The notes under the pieces: generated by a model
The model's input: only the letters and a program-made list of their open reading frames with translations
Told to the model about the DNA's origin: nothing
Databases searched by the model: none
Translations under genes and position numbers: made by a program
Assembly (NCBI GenBank): GCA_947479815.1
Contig: CANKAT010000032.1
Location: forward strand, 1-33,227
DNA length: 33,227 nucleotides
Source: Sphingobacteriaceae bacterium
GTDB lineage: Bacteria > Bacteroidota > Bacteroidia > Sphingobacteriales > Sphingobacteriaceae
Direction: 5' to 3'
In this document: positions 17,126-27,900 of the stretch, in pieces
Numbering within the stretch: position 1 is the first letter of the stretch
How the letters are laid out: each line of letters begins with the position of its first letter

Positions 17126-17158
17126 CTCCTATAATAACTAAACTAATCTTAAGGGCAC

Positions 17159-17187
17159 AAAAAAAAGGGAGCTTTTGGCTCCCTTTT
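17159..17187 (-). terminator. Intrinsic terminator of the thrS-infC-rpmI-rplT operon
   Basis: Read on the minus strand, a 10-base-pair stem (AAAAGGGAGC with GCTCCCTTTT, 17178-17187 and 17163-17172, 5-base loop) runs into eight Us (complement of 17159-17166). It lies 20 bases past the rplT stop. Confidence 0.88.
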
Positions 17188-17206
17188 AAAAATATGATAT
17201 TAAAGA

Positions 17207-17551
17207 CTATTTTACTGTATCTATAACAGCTTTGAATGCATCTGGATGATTCATTGCAAGATCAGCCAAAACCTTACGGTTCAATTGATTTCCATTTGCA
17301 GTTAATTTACCCATTAATGCAGAATACGATAGTCCGTGCTGACGTGCACCAGCGTTGATACGCTGAATCCACAAAGCTCTGAATTCTCTTTTCTTATTTT
17401 TACGGTCACGGTATGCATATTGCAAACCTTTTTCGACTGTGTTCTTAGCAACGGTAAAAACCTTGCTTCTAGATCCCCAATAGCCTTTGGCTAAATTTAA
17501 GACCTTTTTTCTTCTTCTTCTTGACGCTACTGCGTTAACCGAACGTGGCAT
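17207..17551 (-). CDS. rplT: 50S ribosomal protein L20
   Basis: 114 residues, typical. A very basic N-terminal extension ([30 protein letters not shown]) enters the 23S rRNA core and is needed early in large-subunit assembly; the globular C-terminal part carries [21 protein letters not shown] and NRKVLADLA. It is last in the thrS-infC-rpmI-rplT order, 76 bases after rpmI. In E. coli and Bacillus L20 represses this operon; I see no mimic of its rRNA site that I could defend here. Confidence 0.97.
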   Translation of the reverse strand: MPRSVNAVASRRRRKKVLNLAKGYWGSRSKVFTVAKNTVEKGLQYAYRDRKNKKREFRALWIQRINAGARQHGLSYSALMGKLTANGNQLNRKVLADLAMNHPDAFKAVIDTVK

Positions 17552-17627
17552 GTTGTTTTGTGTTTTGGTAAGCGGTGTTCCTTGTCAGAAACTTAAAACC
17601 TGATACCTGGTTAAATTAATTTGTTGA

Positions 17628-17828
17628 TTACTTGCCTATACAAAGCATACGCTTAACGTTGCCTGAATCTGCATCAGAAACTAAACTTGTCTGACCCAAG
17701 GCACGCTTGCGTTTGTTACTCATCTTGGTTAAGATGTGACTTTTAAAAGCGTTCTTTCTTTTGATTTTACCTGTCCCAGTAAGCTTGAAGCGCTTTTTTG
17801 CACTGGAACACGTTTTCATTTTTGGCAT
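17628..17828 (-). CDS. rpmI: 50S ribosomal protein L35
   Basis: 66 residues, typical. [24 protein letters not shown] and the K/R-rich middle with [15 protein letters not shown] are diagnostic. A component of the large ribosomal subunit. It is separated from infC by 100 bases, long for this cluster; the spacer contains a short perfect palindrome CCGATTTAATCGG at 17908-17920. Confidence 0.97.
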   Translation of the reverse strand: MPKMKTCSSAKKRFKLTGTGKIKRKNAFKSHILTKMSNKRKRALGQTSLVSDADSGNVKRMLCIGK

Positions 17829-17928
17829 AACTATATTTATTTATTTATCAATTATTCTGTTTGGATAATTGTCAGTTGCGAAATGCCACAAGGGCAAATT
17901 AACAAAACCGATTTAATCGGATGACGAA

Positions 17929-18501
17929 TTATCTTTTACCTATATGTTTAGGAGCAACGGTTAAAAACATGCGCTTTCCTTCTAATTTAGGTAATTGTTC
18001 AACCTTACCAACATCTTCCAATGCTTGAGCAAACTTTAGTAATAGGATTTCTCCTTGTTCTTTATAAACGATTGCACGACCTTTAAAGTGAACGTATGCA
18101 CGAACTTTCTCTCCACCTTCAAGGAAACCAATTGCATGTTTCAATTTAAACTGAAAATCATGATCGCTGGTATTAGGCCCAAAACGGATTTCTTTAATCA
18201 CCGTTTGTTTTGCGTTGGACTTAATTTCCTTCATTTTTTTCTTCTGCTCGTATATAAACTTGTTGTAATCAACAATCTTACATACAGGCGGAACTGCATT
18301 CGGAGAAATTTCTACAAGATCAAGATCCTGTTCAATAGCCATTGCTAAAGCCTCTCTGAATGGATAAATACCCGTTTCCACGTTATCACCAGTTAAGCGC
18401 ACCTCAGGTGCCCGGATCAAATCATTGATCTTATGTTCTGCTTCTTTCTTTTTAAACGGAGGGCGTGGTCCTCTGTTAAAGCCTGGTCTTCCTAATGCCA
18501 A
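17929..18501 (-). CDS. infC: Translation initiation factor IF-3
   Basis: 190 residues. IF-3 prevents premature subunit joining and rejects non-standard start codons. The N-domain ([25 protein letters not shown], then [24 protein letters not shown]) and C-domain ([35 protein letters not shown]) are intact. The only start consistent with the frame is TTG at 18501: an in-frame TAG lies 12 bases upstream and no ATG occurs before the conserved KIND motif at residue 24. A rare start is known for E. coli infC (AUU) and lets IF-3 limit its own synthesis; the same is plausible here. It begins 13 bases after the thrS stop. Confidence 0.95.
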   Translation of the reverse strand: MALGRPGFNRGPRPPFKKKEAEHKINDLIRAPEVRLTGDNVETGIYPFREALAMAIEQDLDLVEISPNAVPPVCKIVDYNKFIYEQKKKMKEIKSNAKQTVIKEIRFGPNTSDHDFQFKLKHAIGFLEGGEKVRAYVHFKGRAIVYKEQGEILLLKFAQALEDVGKVEQLPKLEGKRMFLTVAPKHIGKR

Positions 18502-18514
18502 ATTATACTTCTAT

Positions 18515-20440
18515 TTAAATTGTAATTTCTTTAACTAACTGATTATTAAATTCTTCAATTGTCATACTACCTACATCCCCTTGCCCATGTCTCCTAACAG
18601 AAACCATGCCTTCATTCATTTCTTTCTCACCTATAATGAGCATGAAAGGTATTTTTTTAACTTCAGCATCACGAATCTTTCTTCCAATCTTCTCATCTCG
18701 AGAGTCAATCAGCCCGCGAATATCGGAATTATTAAGCGATTCTAAAACTTTTTTTGCATAATCCTCATATTTTTCAGAGATAGGCAGCACTATAAATTGT
18801 TCTGGAGAGAGCCATAATGGAAATTCACCTGCGCAATGCTCGATCAAAACCGCCACAAACCGTTCTAAAGATCCGAATGGAGCTCTGTGAATCATTACCG
18901 GACGGTGTTTTTGATTATCACTTCCAGTATATTCAAGTTCAAATCGCTCAGGTAAATTGTAGTCTACCTGAATAGTTCCCAATTGCCATTTCCTACCAAG
19001 TGCATCCTTAACCATGAAATCAAGTTTCGGTCCATAGAAAGCTGCTTCACCTAACTCAATAACAGTGGTTAAGCCTTTTTCGTCAGCAGCTTCAATAATT
19101 GCCGATTCAGCAAGCTGCCAATTTTCATCACTTCCGATATATTTGGCTTTGTTTTCAGGATCTCTGAGTGAGATCTGAGCGGTATAATCATCGAACCCTA
19201 ATGCTTTAAATACATATAAAACCAAGTCGATAACTTTTTTAAACTCTTCTTTAACTTGATCTGGACGACAAAATAAATGTGCATCATCCTGAGTAAAACC
19301 TCTGACACGAGTTAATCCATGAAGCTCCCCGCTTTGTTCATAGCGATAAACTGTACCAAATTCTGCATACCGAACCGGAAGATCTTTATAAGAGCGAGGT
19401 TTTGTTTTATAAATTTCGCAATGATGAGGACAGTTCATTGGTTTCAAGAAAAACTCCTCACCTTCTTGAGGGGTTTTTATTGGCTGAAAGGAATCGGCAC
19501 CATATTTTTCATAGTGGCCAGAAGTAATATAAAGGTTCTTATGTCCAATATGTGGTGTAATAACCTGCTCATATCCAGACTTAACCTGAGCTCTTTGAAG
19601 AAAATTAACAAGCTTTTCGCGAAGTGCTGTCCCTTTTGGTAACCATAGCGGCAAACCCATACCTACTTTTTCAGAAAAAGCAAAAAGTTCTAGCTCTTTA
19701 CCCAGCTTACGATGATCCCGTTTTTTGGCCTCCTCAATCATGTGGAGATAGTCGGTTAGCTCACTTAGTTTTGGATAAGTAACGCCATATATACGAGTTA
19801 ATTGCTTTCTGGTTTCGTCGCCTCTCCAATAAGCACCTGCGACATTCATCAGCTTAACAGCCTTAATAAAGCCAGTGTTAGGAATATGTGGACCACGGCA
19901 AAGGTCAGTGAAATTACCCTGCGTATAAAAAGTAATTGAACCATCAGCTAGATCTTTGATCAAATCCAGTTTATATTCATCATCTTTTTCGGTAAAATAT
20001 TTAATGGCATCACTCTTAGAAACTCCTTTTCTAGAAAATTCAGACTTTGCTTTTGCCAATTCAATGATTTTATCTTCGATTTCTTTAAAATCATCTGATG
20101 AAAATTCGCGGTCACCAAAATCAACATCATAGTAAAAGCCTGTTTCAATTGCCGGGCCGATACCGAATTTTGTACCTGGATATAATGCTTCTAAAGCTTC
20201 AGCCATCAAATGTGCAGAGGAATGCCAGAATGTAGCCTTTCCTTCCTCATCATTCCAGGTTAAAAGTTTTACTAATGAATCTTTTTCAATTGGTCGCAAA
20301 GAATCCCATACCTCACCATTCACCATGGCAGCTAAAACGTTACGCGCTAATCCTTCAGAAATAGAAAGTGCTATCTGGTAGGCAGTAGTTCCTTGTTCGT
20401 ACTCCCGAACAGAACCATCAGGAAGAGTAATATTGATCAT
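18515..20440 (-). CDS. thrS: Threonyl-tRNA synthetase
   Basis: 641 residues, full length. It charges tRNA-Thr and edits Ser-tRNA-Thr. Domains in order: TGS (1 to about 62), editing domain with H73, H77 and C181/H185 ([15 protein letters not shown]), class II catalytic core with zinc ligands C337 (MNCPHHCE), H388 (QDDAHLF) and H518 (MIHRA), and the anticodon-binding domain from about 548. First gene of the thrS-infC-rpmI-rplT cluster. Its start region is duplicated 49 bases upstream (see the repeat entry), which may bear on its control. Confidence 0.97.
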   Translation of the reverse strand: MINITLPDGSVREYEQGTTAYQIALSISEGLARNVLAAMVNGEVWDSLRPIEKDSLVKLLTWNDEEGKATFWHSSAHLMAEALEALYPGTKFGIGPAIETGFYYDVDFGDREFSSDDFKEIEDKIIELAKAKSEFSRKGVSKSDAIKYFTEKDDEYKLDLIKDLADGSITFYTQGNFTDLCRGPHIPNTGFIKAVKLMNVAGAYWRGDETRKQLTRIYGVTYPKLSELTDYLHMIEEAKKRDHRKLGKELELFAFSEKVGMGLPLWLPKGTALREKLVNFLQRAQVKSGYEQVITPHIGHKNLYITSGHYEKYGADSFQPIKTPQEGEEFFLKPMNCPHHCEIYKTKPRSYKDLPVRYAEFGTVYRYEQSGELHGLTRVRGFTQDDAHLFCRPDQVKEEFKKVIDLVLYVFKALGFDDYTAQISLRDPENKAKYIGSDENWQLAESAIIEAADEKGLTTVIELGEAAFYGPKLDFMVKDALGRKWQLGTIQVDYNLPERFELEYTGSDNQKHRPVMIHRAPFGSLERFVAVLIEHCAGEFPLWLSPEQFIVLPISEKYEDYAKKVLESLNNSDIRGLIDSRDEKIGRKIRDAEVKKIPFMLIIGEKEMNEGMVSVRRHGQGDVGSMTIEEFNNQLVKEITI

Positions 20441-20501
20441 CTACAAAATGATTTAAAAGTTATAATTTAAAAAAAAATCAAATGATCATCTACAAAGTGA
20501 T
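20434..20501 (-). repeat. Direct duplication of the thrS start region
   Basis: A 19-base sequence occurs at 20434-20452 and again at 20483-20501 with one mismatch, in the same orientation, 49 bases apart. On the minus strand each copy contains TTTGTAGATGATCA; in the proximal copy the ATG is the thrS start, in the distal copy the ATG (20487-20489) opens a three-codon frame M-I-I-stop ending at 20478. The flanks are not duplicated. The remainder of the 172-base space to the next gene is AT-rich and featureless. Confidence 0.6.
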
Positions 20502-20612
20502 CTTCATTTCAAGTACAAAAATAAGATTTTATAAAGGATTTTGAGGATAAAATGGGAACTAAAATAGGAGGAGCAATTTTATGAAGCTATTGAGAAAGAA
20601 AATCGTTGAGGT

Positions 20613-21341
20613 CTAAACATTACCCCATCCATGAGTTAAAACATCTGCAATATGCATTGTTTTGATCTTTAGATCATGCTGATCAATATAGGCCTGCAAA
20701 TTTAATAAACATGAAGAGTCTGTTGAAATTATATAGTCAGCACTCATTTCTAAAGCATTATTTACTTTTTGTTCTGCCATCGCACTTGAAATACCATCGA
20801 ATTTAACAGCAAATGTGCCACCAAATCCGCAACATACATCAGTATCTTTCATTTCTACAAGTTCAAGTCCATGAACTTTACTTAATAATTGCCTCGGTTC
20901 AGCTTTAATATTACATTCTCTTAAACCTGCACAAGAATCATGGTAAACAGCTCTTCCTTCAAGTTCAGCACCGAAATAATCCTTTTTAATAATATTAACG
21001 AGAAAATCACTTAACTCATGTATATTACTTTGAATAGCTCTACATTTATTATGAACTGCTGTGTTGGTAAACAGATCATTAAAAGAATTTTTAACCATCC
21101 CAGTACAAGAGGCCGATGGTGATACAATATAATTAGTTTCAGAAAAATCATTTAGGAATTTACCCCCAACTATTTTTGCTTCTTCCCAGAAACCTGCATT
21201 GTATGCTGGTTGTCCACAACAGGTTTGTTCTATATTATAAACCACTTTACATCCAGCTTTTTCAAGAATTTTGATGGAATTAAAAGCTGTCTGAGGATAA
21301 AGTTGGTCAATAAAACAGGGAATAAATAATTCGACAGTCAT
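20613..21341 (-). CDS. lutA: LutA/YkgE-like protein with two cysteine-rich (CCG) domains
   Basis: 242 residues, the usual length of LutA. Two CCG domains are complete: C9, C41-C42, C79 and C137, C170-C171, C211, which bind 4Fe-4S clusters or serve heterodisulfide-type chemistry. In other bacteria LutA works with LutB and LutC to oxidise L-lactate; LutB/C are not beside it here, so the role is inferred only from family. It lies 39 bases downstream of the MFS gene on the same strand, suggesting cotranscription; lactate or a related acid might be the shared theme, but nothing in the sequence proves it. Confidence 0.85.
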   Translation of the reverse strand: MTVELFIPCFIDQLYPQTAFNSIKILEKAGCKVVYNIEQTCCGQPAYNAGFWEEAKIVGGKFLNDFSETNYIVSPSASCTGMVKNSFNDLFTNTAVHNKCRAIQSNIHELSDFLVNIIKKDYFGAELEGRAVYHDSCAGLRECNIKAEPRQLLSKVHGLELVEMKDTDVCCGFGGTFAVKFDGISSAMAEQKVNNALEMSADYIISTDSSCLLNLQAYIDQHDLKIKTMHIADVLTHGWGNV

Positions 21342-21380
21342 AGGTGATTTCTTAAACAGTGCTAAATTCAGAAAAAAAAA

Positions 21381-22691
21381 CTAATCCTTAGCTAAGGAAT
21401 TCGAAGATTCTGTTTTTATAAAAAAGATTGACACTAAAATCAATAAACCTATAATAAAAAATCCGGCCAGACTAATTGCTGAATTTCGCATACTTCCTGT
21501 AAATTCTTCGATATATGCAAAACTGAATAAACCAATCACAATTGCCATTTTCTCAGTAACATCATAAAAACTAAAGAATGAAGCGGTATCAGGTGTGTTT
21601 TCTGGTAAAAATTTGGAATAAGTAGATCTTGAGATTGATTGTATTCCACCCATAACTAATCCCACAATAACAGCTACTGCATAAAACTGACCTTCATTTT
21701 GTATATAATAGGCTCCAACACATACTCCTATCCAAACTACTATAACTGCGATAATAACCTGGATATTACCATATTTTTTTGCAAAATATGACATGATCAA
21801 TGCACCAAAAATCGCTACAAGCTGTATAATTAGAATGATTGAGATCAATTTAGCGGTGCCCAGTTTCAGAATTTTTTCACCAAATCCAGCCGCTACAAGC
21901 ATTATGGTTTGAACTCCCATTGAGTAAAAAAAGAATCCGAGTAGAAATCTTTTCAGAATAGCCATTTCTTTTAGCTGATGCCATACTTTAACAAGTTCTT
22001 GAAACCCACTTTTAACAGCTATTTTAGATAGTTTATTATAATTAGGGCTTCCTGCAGGAAGTTTTTTAAATGGGATCTGAGAAAACGAAATCCACCAGAT
22101 TCCAACCAGTAAAAACGATAAACGTGCGGGCAAGGAAGGGTCTGTAATTCCAAATAATTCAGGTTTTAAAACAAAAACAAAGCAAATAATTTGCAATAAA
22201 ACACTGCCAACATATCCGTAAGCAAATCCTTTAGCACTTACCTTGTCTTGTTGATCAACTGAAGCTATTTCAGGTAGGTATGAATTGTTAAACATGGCTC
22301 CTCCTATATACCCAATTGCAGCAAGAGTAAAACAAATGATACCTAATTCTAGTGTCTCGAGCTTAAAAAAGAACAAACCTGCACAAGCAAAACTTCCAAT
22401 ATAGGTAAAGACCATCATAAACACCTTTTTATTACCTCTGAAATCTGCAATAGATGATAATACAGGTAGAATTAATGCCATTATCAGATAGGCTGCTGAT
22501 AGTGCATAATTTGAAAGAGCCGTATTTGTAAATTCACTCCCAAAAAATGTAACCTTATCCCCATTTTGCTCGGTTGTAGTAATGATGGTATAATATGCCG
22601 GAAAAATTGTTGAAGTAATTACCAGGTTATAGGCAGAATTTGACCAATCAAACATGGCCCAAGCCTTAATGGTATCTTTATTATTTCGCAT
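21381..22691 (-). CDS. MFS transporter, UMF1/Atg22-like family
   Basis: 436 residues with about 12 hydrophobic segments. The N-terminal AWAMFDWSNSAYNLVITSTIFPAYY is characteristic of the UMF1/Atg22-like MFS family; the loop SSIADFRGNKKVFM after TM2 corresponds to the MFS A-motif position, and GGIQSISRSTYSKFLPENTPDTASFFSFYDVTEK is a second family hallmark. Yeast Atg22 exports amino acids from the vacuole; bacterial members are mostly uncharacterised, so the substrate is unknown. An inner-membrane protein, followed by the LutA-like gene. Confidence 0.88.
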   Translation of the reverse strand: MRNNKDTIKAWAMFDWSNSAYNLVITSTIFPAYYTIITTTEQNGDKVTFFGSEFTNTALSNYALSAAYLIMALILPVLSSIADFRGNKKVFMMVFTYIGSFACAGLFFFKLETLELGIICFTLAAIGYIGGAMFNNSYLPEIASVDQQDKVSAKGFAYGYVGSVLLQIICFVFVLKPELFGITDPSLPARLSFLLVGIWWISFSQIPFKKLPAGSPNYNKLSKIAVKSGFQELVKVWHQLKEMAILKRFLLGFFFYSMGVQTIMLVAAGFGEKILKLGTAKLISIILIIQLVAIFGALIMSYFAKKYGNIQVIIAVIVVWIGVCVGAYYIQNEGQFYAVAVIVGLVMGGIQSISRSTYSKFLPENTPDTASFFSFYDVTEKMAIVIGLFSFAYIEEFTGSMRNSAISLAGFFIIGLLILVSIFFIKTESSNSLAKD

Positions 22692-22832
22692 TTTAGATCA
22701 AGAAATTTCAATTCAAGTTCAAATTAAAAAATTGATGAATTTGAATTATATAAGATTTGAAAATAAAGAAAATAATCAATCTTCAAGCTAATTATATTTA
22801 ATTAATTGTGATCTTAACGGCGCTTAAACTTA

Positions 22833-22850
22833 TGCTTTTGATTAAAAGCA
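22833..22850. other. Short hairpin in the recQ-MFS spacer
   Basis: TGCTTTT and AAAAGCA form a perfect 7-base-pair stem with loop GATT. It lies 65 bases past the recQ stop but lacks a U-run, so a terminator call is doubtful. The rest of 22692-22914 is AT-rich with no feature I can support. Confidence 0.3.
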
Positions 22851-22914
22851 GCATATAATCCTTTGTGCAATTTAGGGTAATATGAAAATTAAGGATTTCC
22901 TGTTATACTTTTCT

Positions 22915-24816
22915 TTATATATTTTCTAAATAATAATACTCCCCATTTACCTTGATAGTGCCTGCATCAAGGAGCATCCGGATAACATTTAATTTATCAT
23001 TATCATTTCCAATATGCAAAGATTCAATTAATTGACTTAGGTGCAAAGGTTTCTTAGTTAGCTCATTGAGTATCGATTTAACTAATTCATCAGTGTTTCC
23101 AGCTTTTTTTGAAGCCTTTTTATTTTCTAGGCATACATCACAAACACCACAAATGGGTGCATGAGCTTCATTGAAATAATTTAATAGTTGCTGACTTCTG
23201 CACTTATTATTTACGGCGAAGTTAATAATCGATTCAATCTGTAATTGATGAATCTGATAACGATCTTCATGATATCTTCTATCAATTAAAAGATGTAAAG
23301 TATCAACACGCGGTTTAATAAATAGTAAATGAGGTTTATCTGTTTGCTCAATATAATTAACGATTTGAAGTGTTTGAAGCTTTTGAAGAATCTTTATTAC
23401 TTCATTTCTATTAATTCCAAGTCTTTTACCAAGATCGCTTTCCTTAATAGCCGACAATTGATCAAAAATACCACCATATGATCTTAATAATACCTTAATA
23501 AACTGATCATAAGTGGGTTGTTCAACCTGGAATCGATAAAGATCTGCTGAAGCTGAAAGGACCTGAACTCTAGAGGCTAAAAAAACAGTTTCAGTTAAAG
23601 CAATATATTCGTCATGCTCCAAAAATTTAAGAGCATGCAAGGTTCGGAATGGGTCTAGTTTAAATCGATTGCAAAAATCAGCCAGGTCAAATTCCAATGA
23701 TAAACCTTCTCCTGCACCAAATGCAAGCTGATAATAATTGCCCAAATGATGATAAATCTGTTTTATTTCTTCAATAGAAGGATATTGTTGCTCAAATCTA
23801 TTTTTAAGTTGAAATACATCCGAATTATTATAAAGCAGGACAGCATAAGCCTTTTTTTCATCTCTTCCTCCCCTTCCTGCTTCCTGATAATAAGCCTCAA
23901 GGCTTTCAGGAAGATCCAGATGAACTACAAAACGAACGTCAGATTTATCGATACCCATTCCAAAAGCATTTGTGGCTACTATAATCTTTACCTCCGAATT
24001 TTTCCATGCGGCTTGCTTTTTCATCCTTAAAGGTGTATCCAGGCCCGCGTGATAAAAATCAGCTGAAATTCCTTGCATGTTAAGCTGCCGTGCTACTTCC
24101 TGAGTTTCTCTCCGGTTTCGAACATACACGATACCTGTTCCTTTTACATTTTTGGCGATAGAGAAAAGTTTTCTAAGTTTATTTTCTTCATTATAAACTA
24201 GATAACTAAGGTTTTTTCGCTCAAAAGACTTTCTAAAAATTTGAGCTTGCTTAAAGTTTAATTTTAGTTGAATATCTGCAGCAACTCTTTCTGTGGCAGT
24301 TGCTGTAAGAGCCAAAATAGGAACATTGGGATGTATTTCTCTAAGTTCTGCAAGATGTAAATAAGAAGGTCTGAAATCATATCCCCATTGGGAAATACAA
24401 TGAGCCTCATCTATCGCAATTAAATTAACCGGCATGTGTCTGAGCCTCACTCTAACCAGCTCAGACAAAAGCCTTTCAGGTGATAAATAAAGAAATTTTA
24501 TATCCCCATAAATACAGTTATCTAGGGCTATATCTACCTCCCGTTTCCCCATTCCTGAAATAATAGCTATAGCTTTAATTCCTTTCTCTTTCAGGTTCTC
24601 AACCTGATCTTTCATTAATGCAATCAAGGGCGATACCACAATGCATATCCCAGGATTCAAAAGAGCAGGAACCTGAAAACAAAGTGATTTACCTCCACCG
24701 GTTGGCATCAATGCCAGTGTATCTTTTCCATCCAAAACTGATTGGATAATATCCTCTTGTAAAGGACGAAATTTAGTAAAACCCCAGTATTTGGAAAGAA
24801 TATGATGAATTGTCAT
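22915..24816 (-). CDS. recQ: ATP-dependent DNA helicase RecQ
   Basis: 633 residues. A 3'-5' superfamily 2 helicase for recombination and repair. Motif 0 is FTKFRPLQ (13-20), Walker A MPTGGGKS ends at S44, DEAH is 136-139 (AIDEAHCISQWGYDFRPSY), motif VI is QEAGRGGRDEK. The RecQ-Ct zinc site shows the four cysteines in KCRSQQLL and CGVCDVC. The C-terminus (LHLSQLIESLHIGNDNDKLNVIRMLLDAGTIKVNGEYYYL) looks like a short winged-helix segment; I do not see the HRDC domain found in E. coli RecQ. This shorter form is common in Bacteroidota. Divergent from the amidohydrolase gene. Confidence 0.93.
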   Translation of the reverse strand: MTIHHILSKYWGFTKFRPLQEDIIQSVLDGKDTLALMPTGGGKSLCFQVPALLNPGICIVVSPLIALMKDQVENLKEKGIKAIAIISGMGKREVDIALDNCIYGDIKFLYLSPERLLSELVRVRLRHMPVNLIAIDEAHCISQWGYDFRPSYLHLAELREIHPNVPILALTATATERVAADIQLKLNFKQAQIFRKSFERKNLSYLVYNEENKLRKLFSIAKNVKGTGIVYVRNRRETQEVARQLNMQGISADFYHAGLDTPLRMKKQAAWKNSEVKIIVATNAFGMGIDKSDVRFVVHLDLPESLEAYYQEAGRGGRDEKKAYAVLLYNNSDVFQLKNRFEQQYPSIEEIKQIYHHLGNYYQLAFGAGEGLSLEFDLADFCNRFKLDPFRTLHALKFLEHDEYIALTETVFLASRVQVLSASADLYRFQVEQPTYDQFIKVLLRSYGGIFDQLSAIKESDLGKRLGINRNEVIKILQKLQTLQIVNYIEQTDKPHLLFIKPRVDTLHLLIDRRYHEDRYQIHQLQIESIINFAVNNKCRSQQLLNYFNEAHAPICGVCDVCLENKKASKKAGNTDELVKSILNELTKKPLHLSQLIESLHIGNDNDKLNVIRMLLDAGTIKVNGEYYYLENI

Positions 24817-24928
24817 AAAAACAAATTCAGTATAGAGTTAAAAATAAAAATCATAGGTCAAGAGAAGAATTTTGATAATACCAAAACTATGAATAATTGC
24901 TAAATTGCATGACCAATTAGATCAATAC

Positions 24929-27900
24929 ATGAATAGATCAATATTTTTAGTTTTCAGTATACTGCTGAGTTCACAAGTGTTTGCTCAAACCAATCCAAAA
25001 TGGAATGTAGAAAAACCTACAGGCCCGTCTAAATCATTAACTTTTCAAACCAATGAAGGTACCTGGATGAATCTGGATGTAAGTCCCGATGGTCAAGAAA
25101 TTGTTTTTGATTTACTTGGAGATATTTACAAAATGCCCATAACCGGAGGGAAAGCCATTATACTTGCCGGAGGAATGGCTTCAGAAGTACAACCCAGATT
25201 CAGCCCAAATGGCAAATTTATTTCTTATACCAGCGATAAAGACGGAGGAGATAATATTTGGGTCATGAATGTTGATGGATCCGGAAAAAGGGCAATAACA
25301 AAAGAAAATTTTAGGCTCCTTAATAATGCTACATGGTCTATAGACAATCAATATCTCATTGCTAGAAAACATTTTACAAGTAGCCGATCACTTGGAGCTG
25401 GTGAGATGTGGATGTACCATATTGCCGGAGGTGGAGAAGGTGTACAGCTAACAAAAAGAAAAAATGATCAGCAGGATGCTGGTGAGCCTGAAGTTTCACC
25501 TGATGGGAAATTTGTTTATTTCTCTGAAGATGTAAGTCAGGGACCGAATTTTCAATACAATAAAGATCCTAACGGAGAAATTTATAATATCCGCCGCTTA
25601 AATAGACTAACAGGTCAAATTGAAACTGTTGCAGGTGGTGATGGAGGTGCTATACGTCCAGAACTCTCACCTGATGGAAAATTTCTTGCCTTTGTTAGAA
25701 GAGTGCGTTTGAAATCTGAGCTATTTATACAGGATCTGCAAACTGGCGAAGAATGGTCTGTTTATGATAACCTTACGCATGATATGCAGGAGGCATGGGC
25801 TATTTTCGGGCCATATCCTAATTTTGCATGGACCCCTGACAGTAAGAATATCATTTTCTATGCACAAGGAAAAATCAGGAATCTTGAAGTACTAACTCAA
25901 TTTATAACTGAAATCCCATTTGATGTTACTGTTAATCAAACAATAACGGATGCTTTGCATTTTGAACAAAAAGTTTTCAATGATGAGTTTGACGTAAAAA
26001 TGATCCGGCAGTTAACAACATCTCCTGATGGAAAAAGGGTTGCTTTTAATGCTGCAGGTTTTATTTATCTAAAAAATATACCTGATGGTAAAGCTGAGCG
26101 TATTTCTACCAGTACAGAATTTGAGTTTGAGCCCGAGTTTAGTCCTGATGGTAAATACCTAGTCTATGTAAACTGGAGTGATGAAAATAGAGGCTCAATC
26201 ATGAAGTTAAGCCTTAAAGACTCTATTTTAACCAAATTGACCCCAGAAAAAGGGTACTATTATAGTCCTAAGTTTTCAAATAAAGGAGATAAGATCGTTT
26301 ATAGGAAAGGTGTTGGAAATGATGTACTTGGATATCCTTTTGGTAAAAATCCAGGAATTTATATGATAGCAACTGAAGGCGGAACTCCTGTAAAAGTGCT
26401 TGACAATGGAATCAGGCCTATCTTTAGTTCGGATGATAGTCGAATATTTTTCCAGAGCTCAGAGGGAAGTAAAAAAGCCTTAAAGAGTTCAGATCTTAAT
26501 GGTGGAACTATCCGAACTCATTATACCTCAACGTATGCGAATGTGTTTAACCCAAGCCCTGATGGAAAGTGGATCGCATTTAATGAATTATTTAACGTTT
26601 ATATCACTCCATTAGTTACTGTAGGCATGCCTTTAGACCTATCATCCGGTAACAAATCTCTACCAATTACAAAAGTTAGTAAAGATGCAGGCACTTATAT
26701 ACATTGGAGCAAAGATTCAGAACGTTTAAACTGGACCTTAGGTTCTCGTTATTTCTCAAAAGAAATAAAGAATTCTTTTGCATTTCTTGGAGGGGCAAGC
26801 GATAAGATCAATCGGGCTGATACTTTGGGAATAGACTTACAACTTAAACTTAAATCAGACAGGCCAGAAGGTAAAATTGCCATAACAAATGCACGAATCA
26901 TAACCATGAAGGGTGATGAAGTCATTGAGAATGGTACTATCATTATTGAAAACAATAAAATAATTTCTATTGGGTCAAAAATAGCTATTCCTACGGATGC
27001 TAAATTGATTGATGGTACAGGAAAAACCATTATGCCGGGGCTTATCGATGTACATAGTCATTTAAGAGCAAGCTATGATGGTGTATCCCCTCAGCAAGAC
27101 TGGAGTTATTTTGCAAACCTTGCCTTTGGTGTTACCACATCTCATGATCCATCGGCAAATACAGAGATGGTTTTTAGTCAAGCAGATATGGTTAAAGCCG
27201 GAACGATGATTGGACCTAGGGTTTATTCTACAGGTACCATAATTTATGGTGCAGATGGCGACTTTAAAACGGTAGTAAACAGTATTGATGATGCGCGTTC
27301 GGCACTAAGAAGAATGAAAGCTGTTGGTGCATTTTCTGTAAAATCATACAACCAGCCTAGGCGTGATCAACGTCAACAGATTATTCAGGCAGCAAGAGAA
27401 TTGCAAATGGAGGTAGTTCCTGAAGGTGGTTCAACCTTTGTTCATAATATCACTCATGTTCAGGATGGACATACCAGTCTGGAACATAATATTCCTCCTG
27501 CGCCACTTTATAAAGATGTAAATACCTTATGGAATAAAAGCACAACATCGTATACACCAACACTAATCGTGGCTTATGGAGCACAATCAGGCGAAAACTA
27601 TTGGTATGACAGAACTAATGTTTGGGAAAATGAGCGATTATTAAATTTTACACCTAGATCAATCATTGATTCAAGATCAAGAAGAAGAACTACATCAGCA
27701 TTTGCTGATTATGGCCATATAAATATTGCAAGAGCCGCAAAAGTATTGCAGGATGGTGGCACTAAAGTAAACCTGGGAGCACATGGACAACTTCAGGGCC
27801 TTGGAGCTCATTGGGAACTTTGGATGTTTGCTCAAGGAGGCATGTCAGCCCTTCAGGCAATTAGAAGTGCCACATTGAATGGAGCAGAGCATTTGGGTAT

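Noticed and set aside
17829-17928. infC-rpmI spacer as an L20 autoregulatory site
   Set aside because: A short palindrome (17908-17920) is present, but I could not match any part to the known 23S rRNA mimic, so only the palindrome is mentioned.
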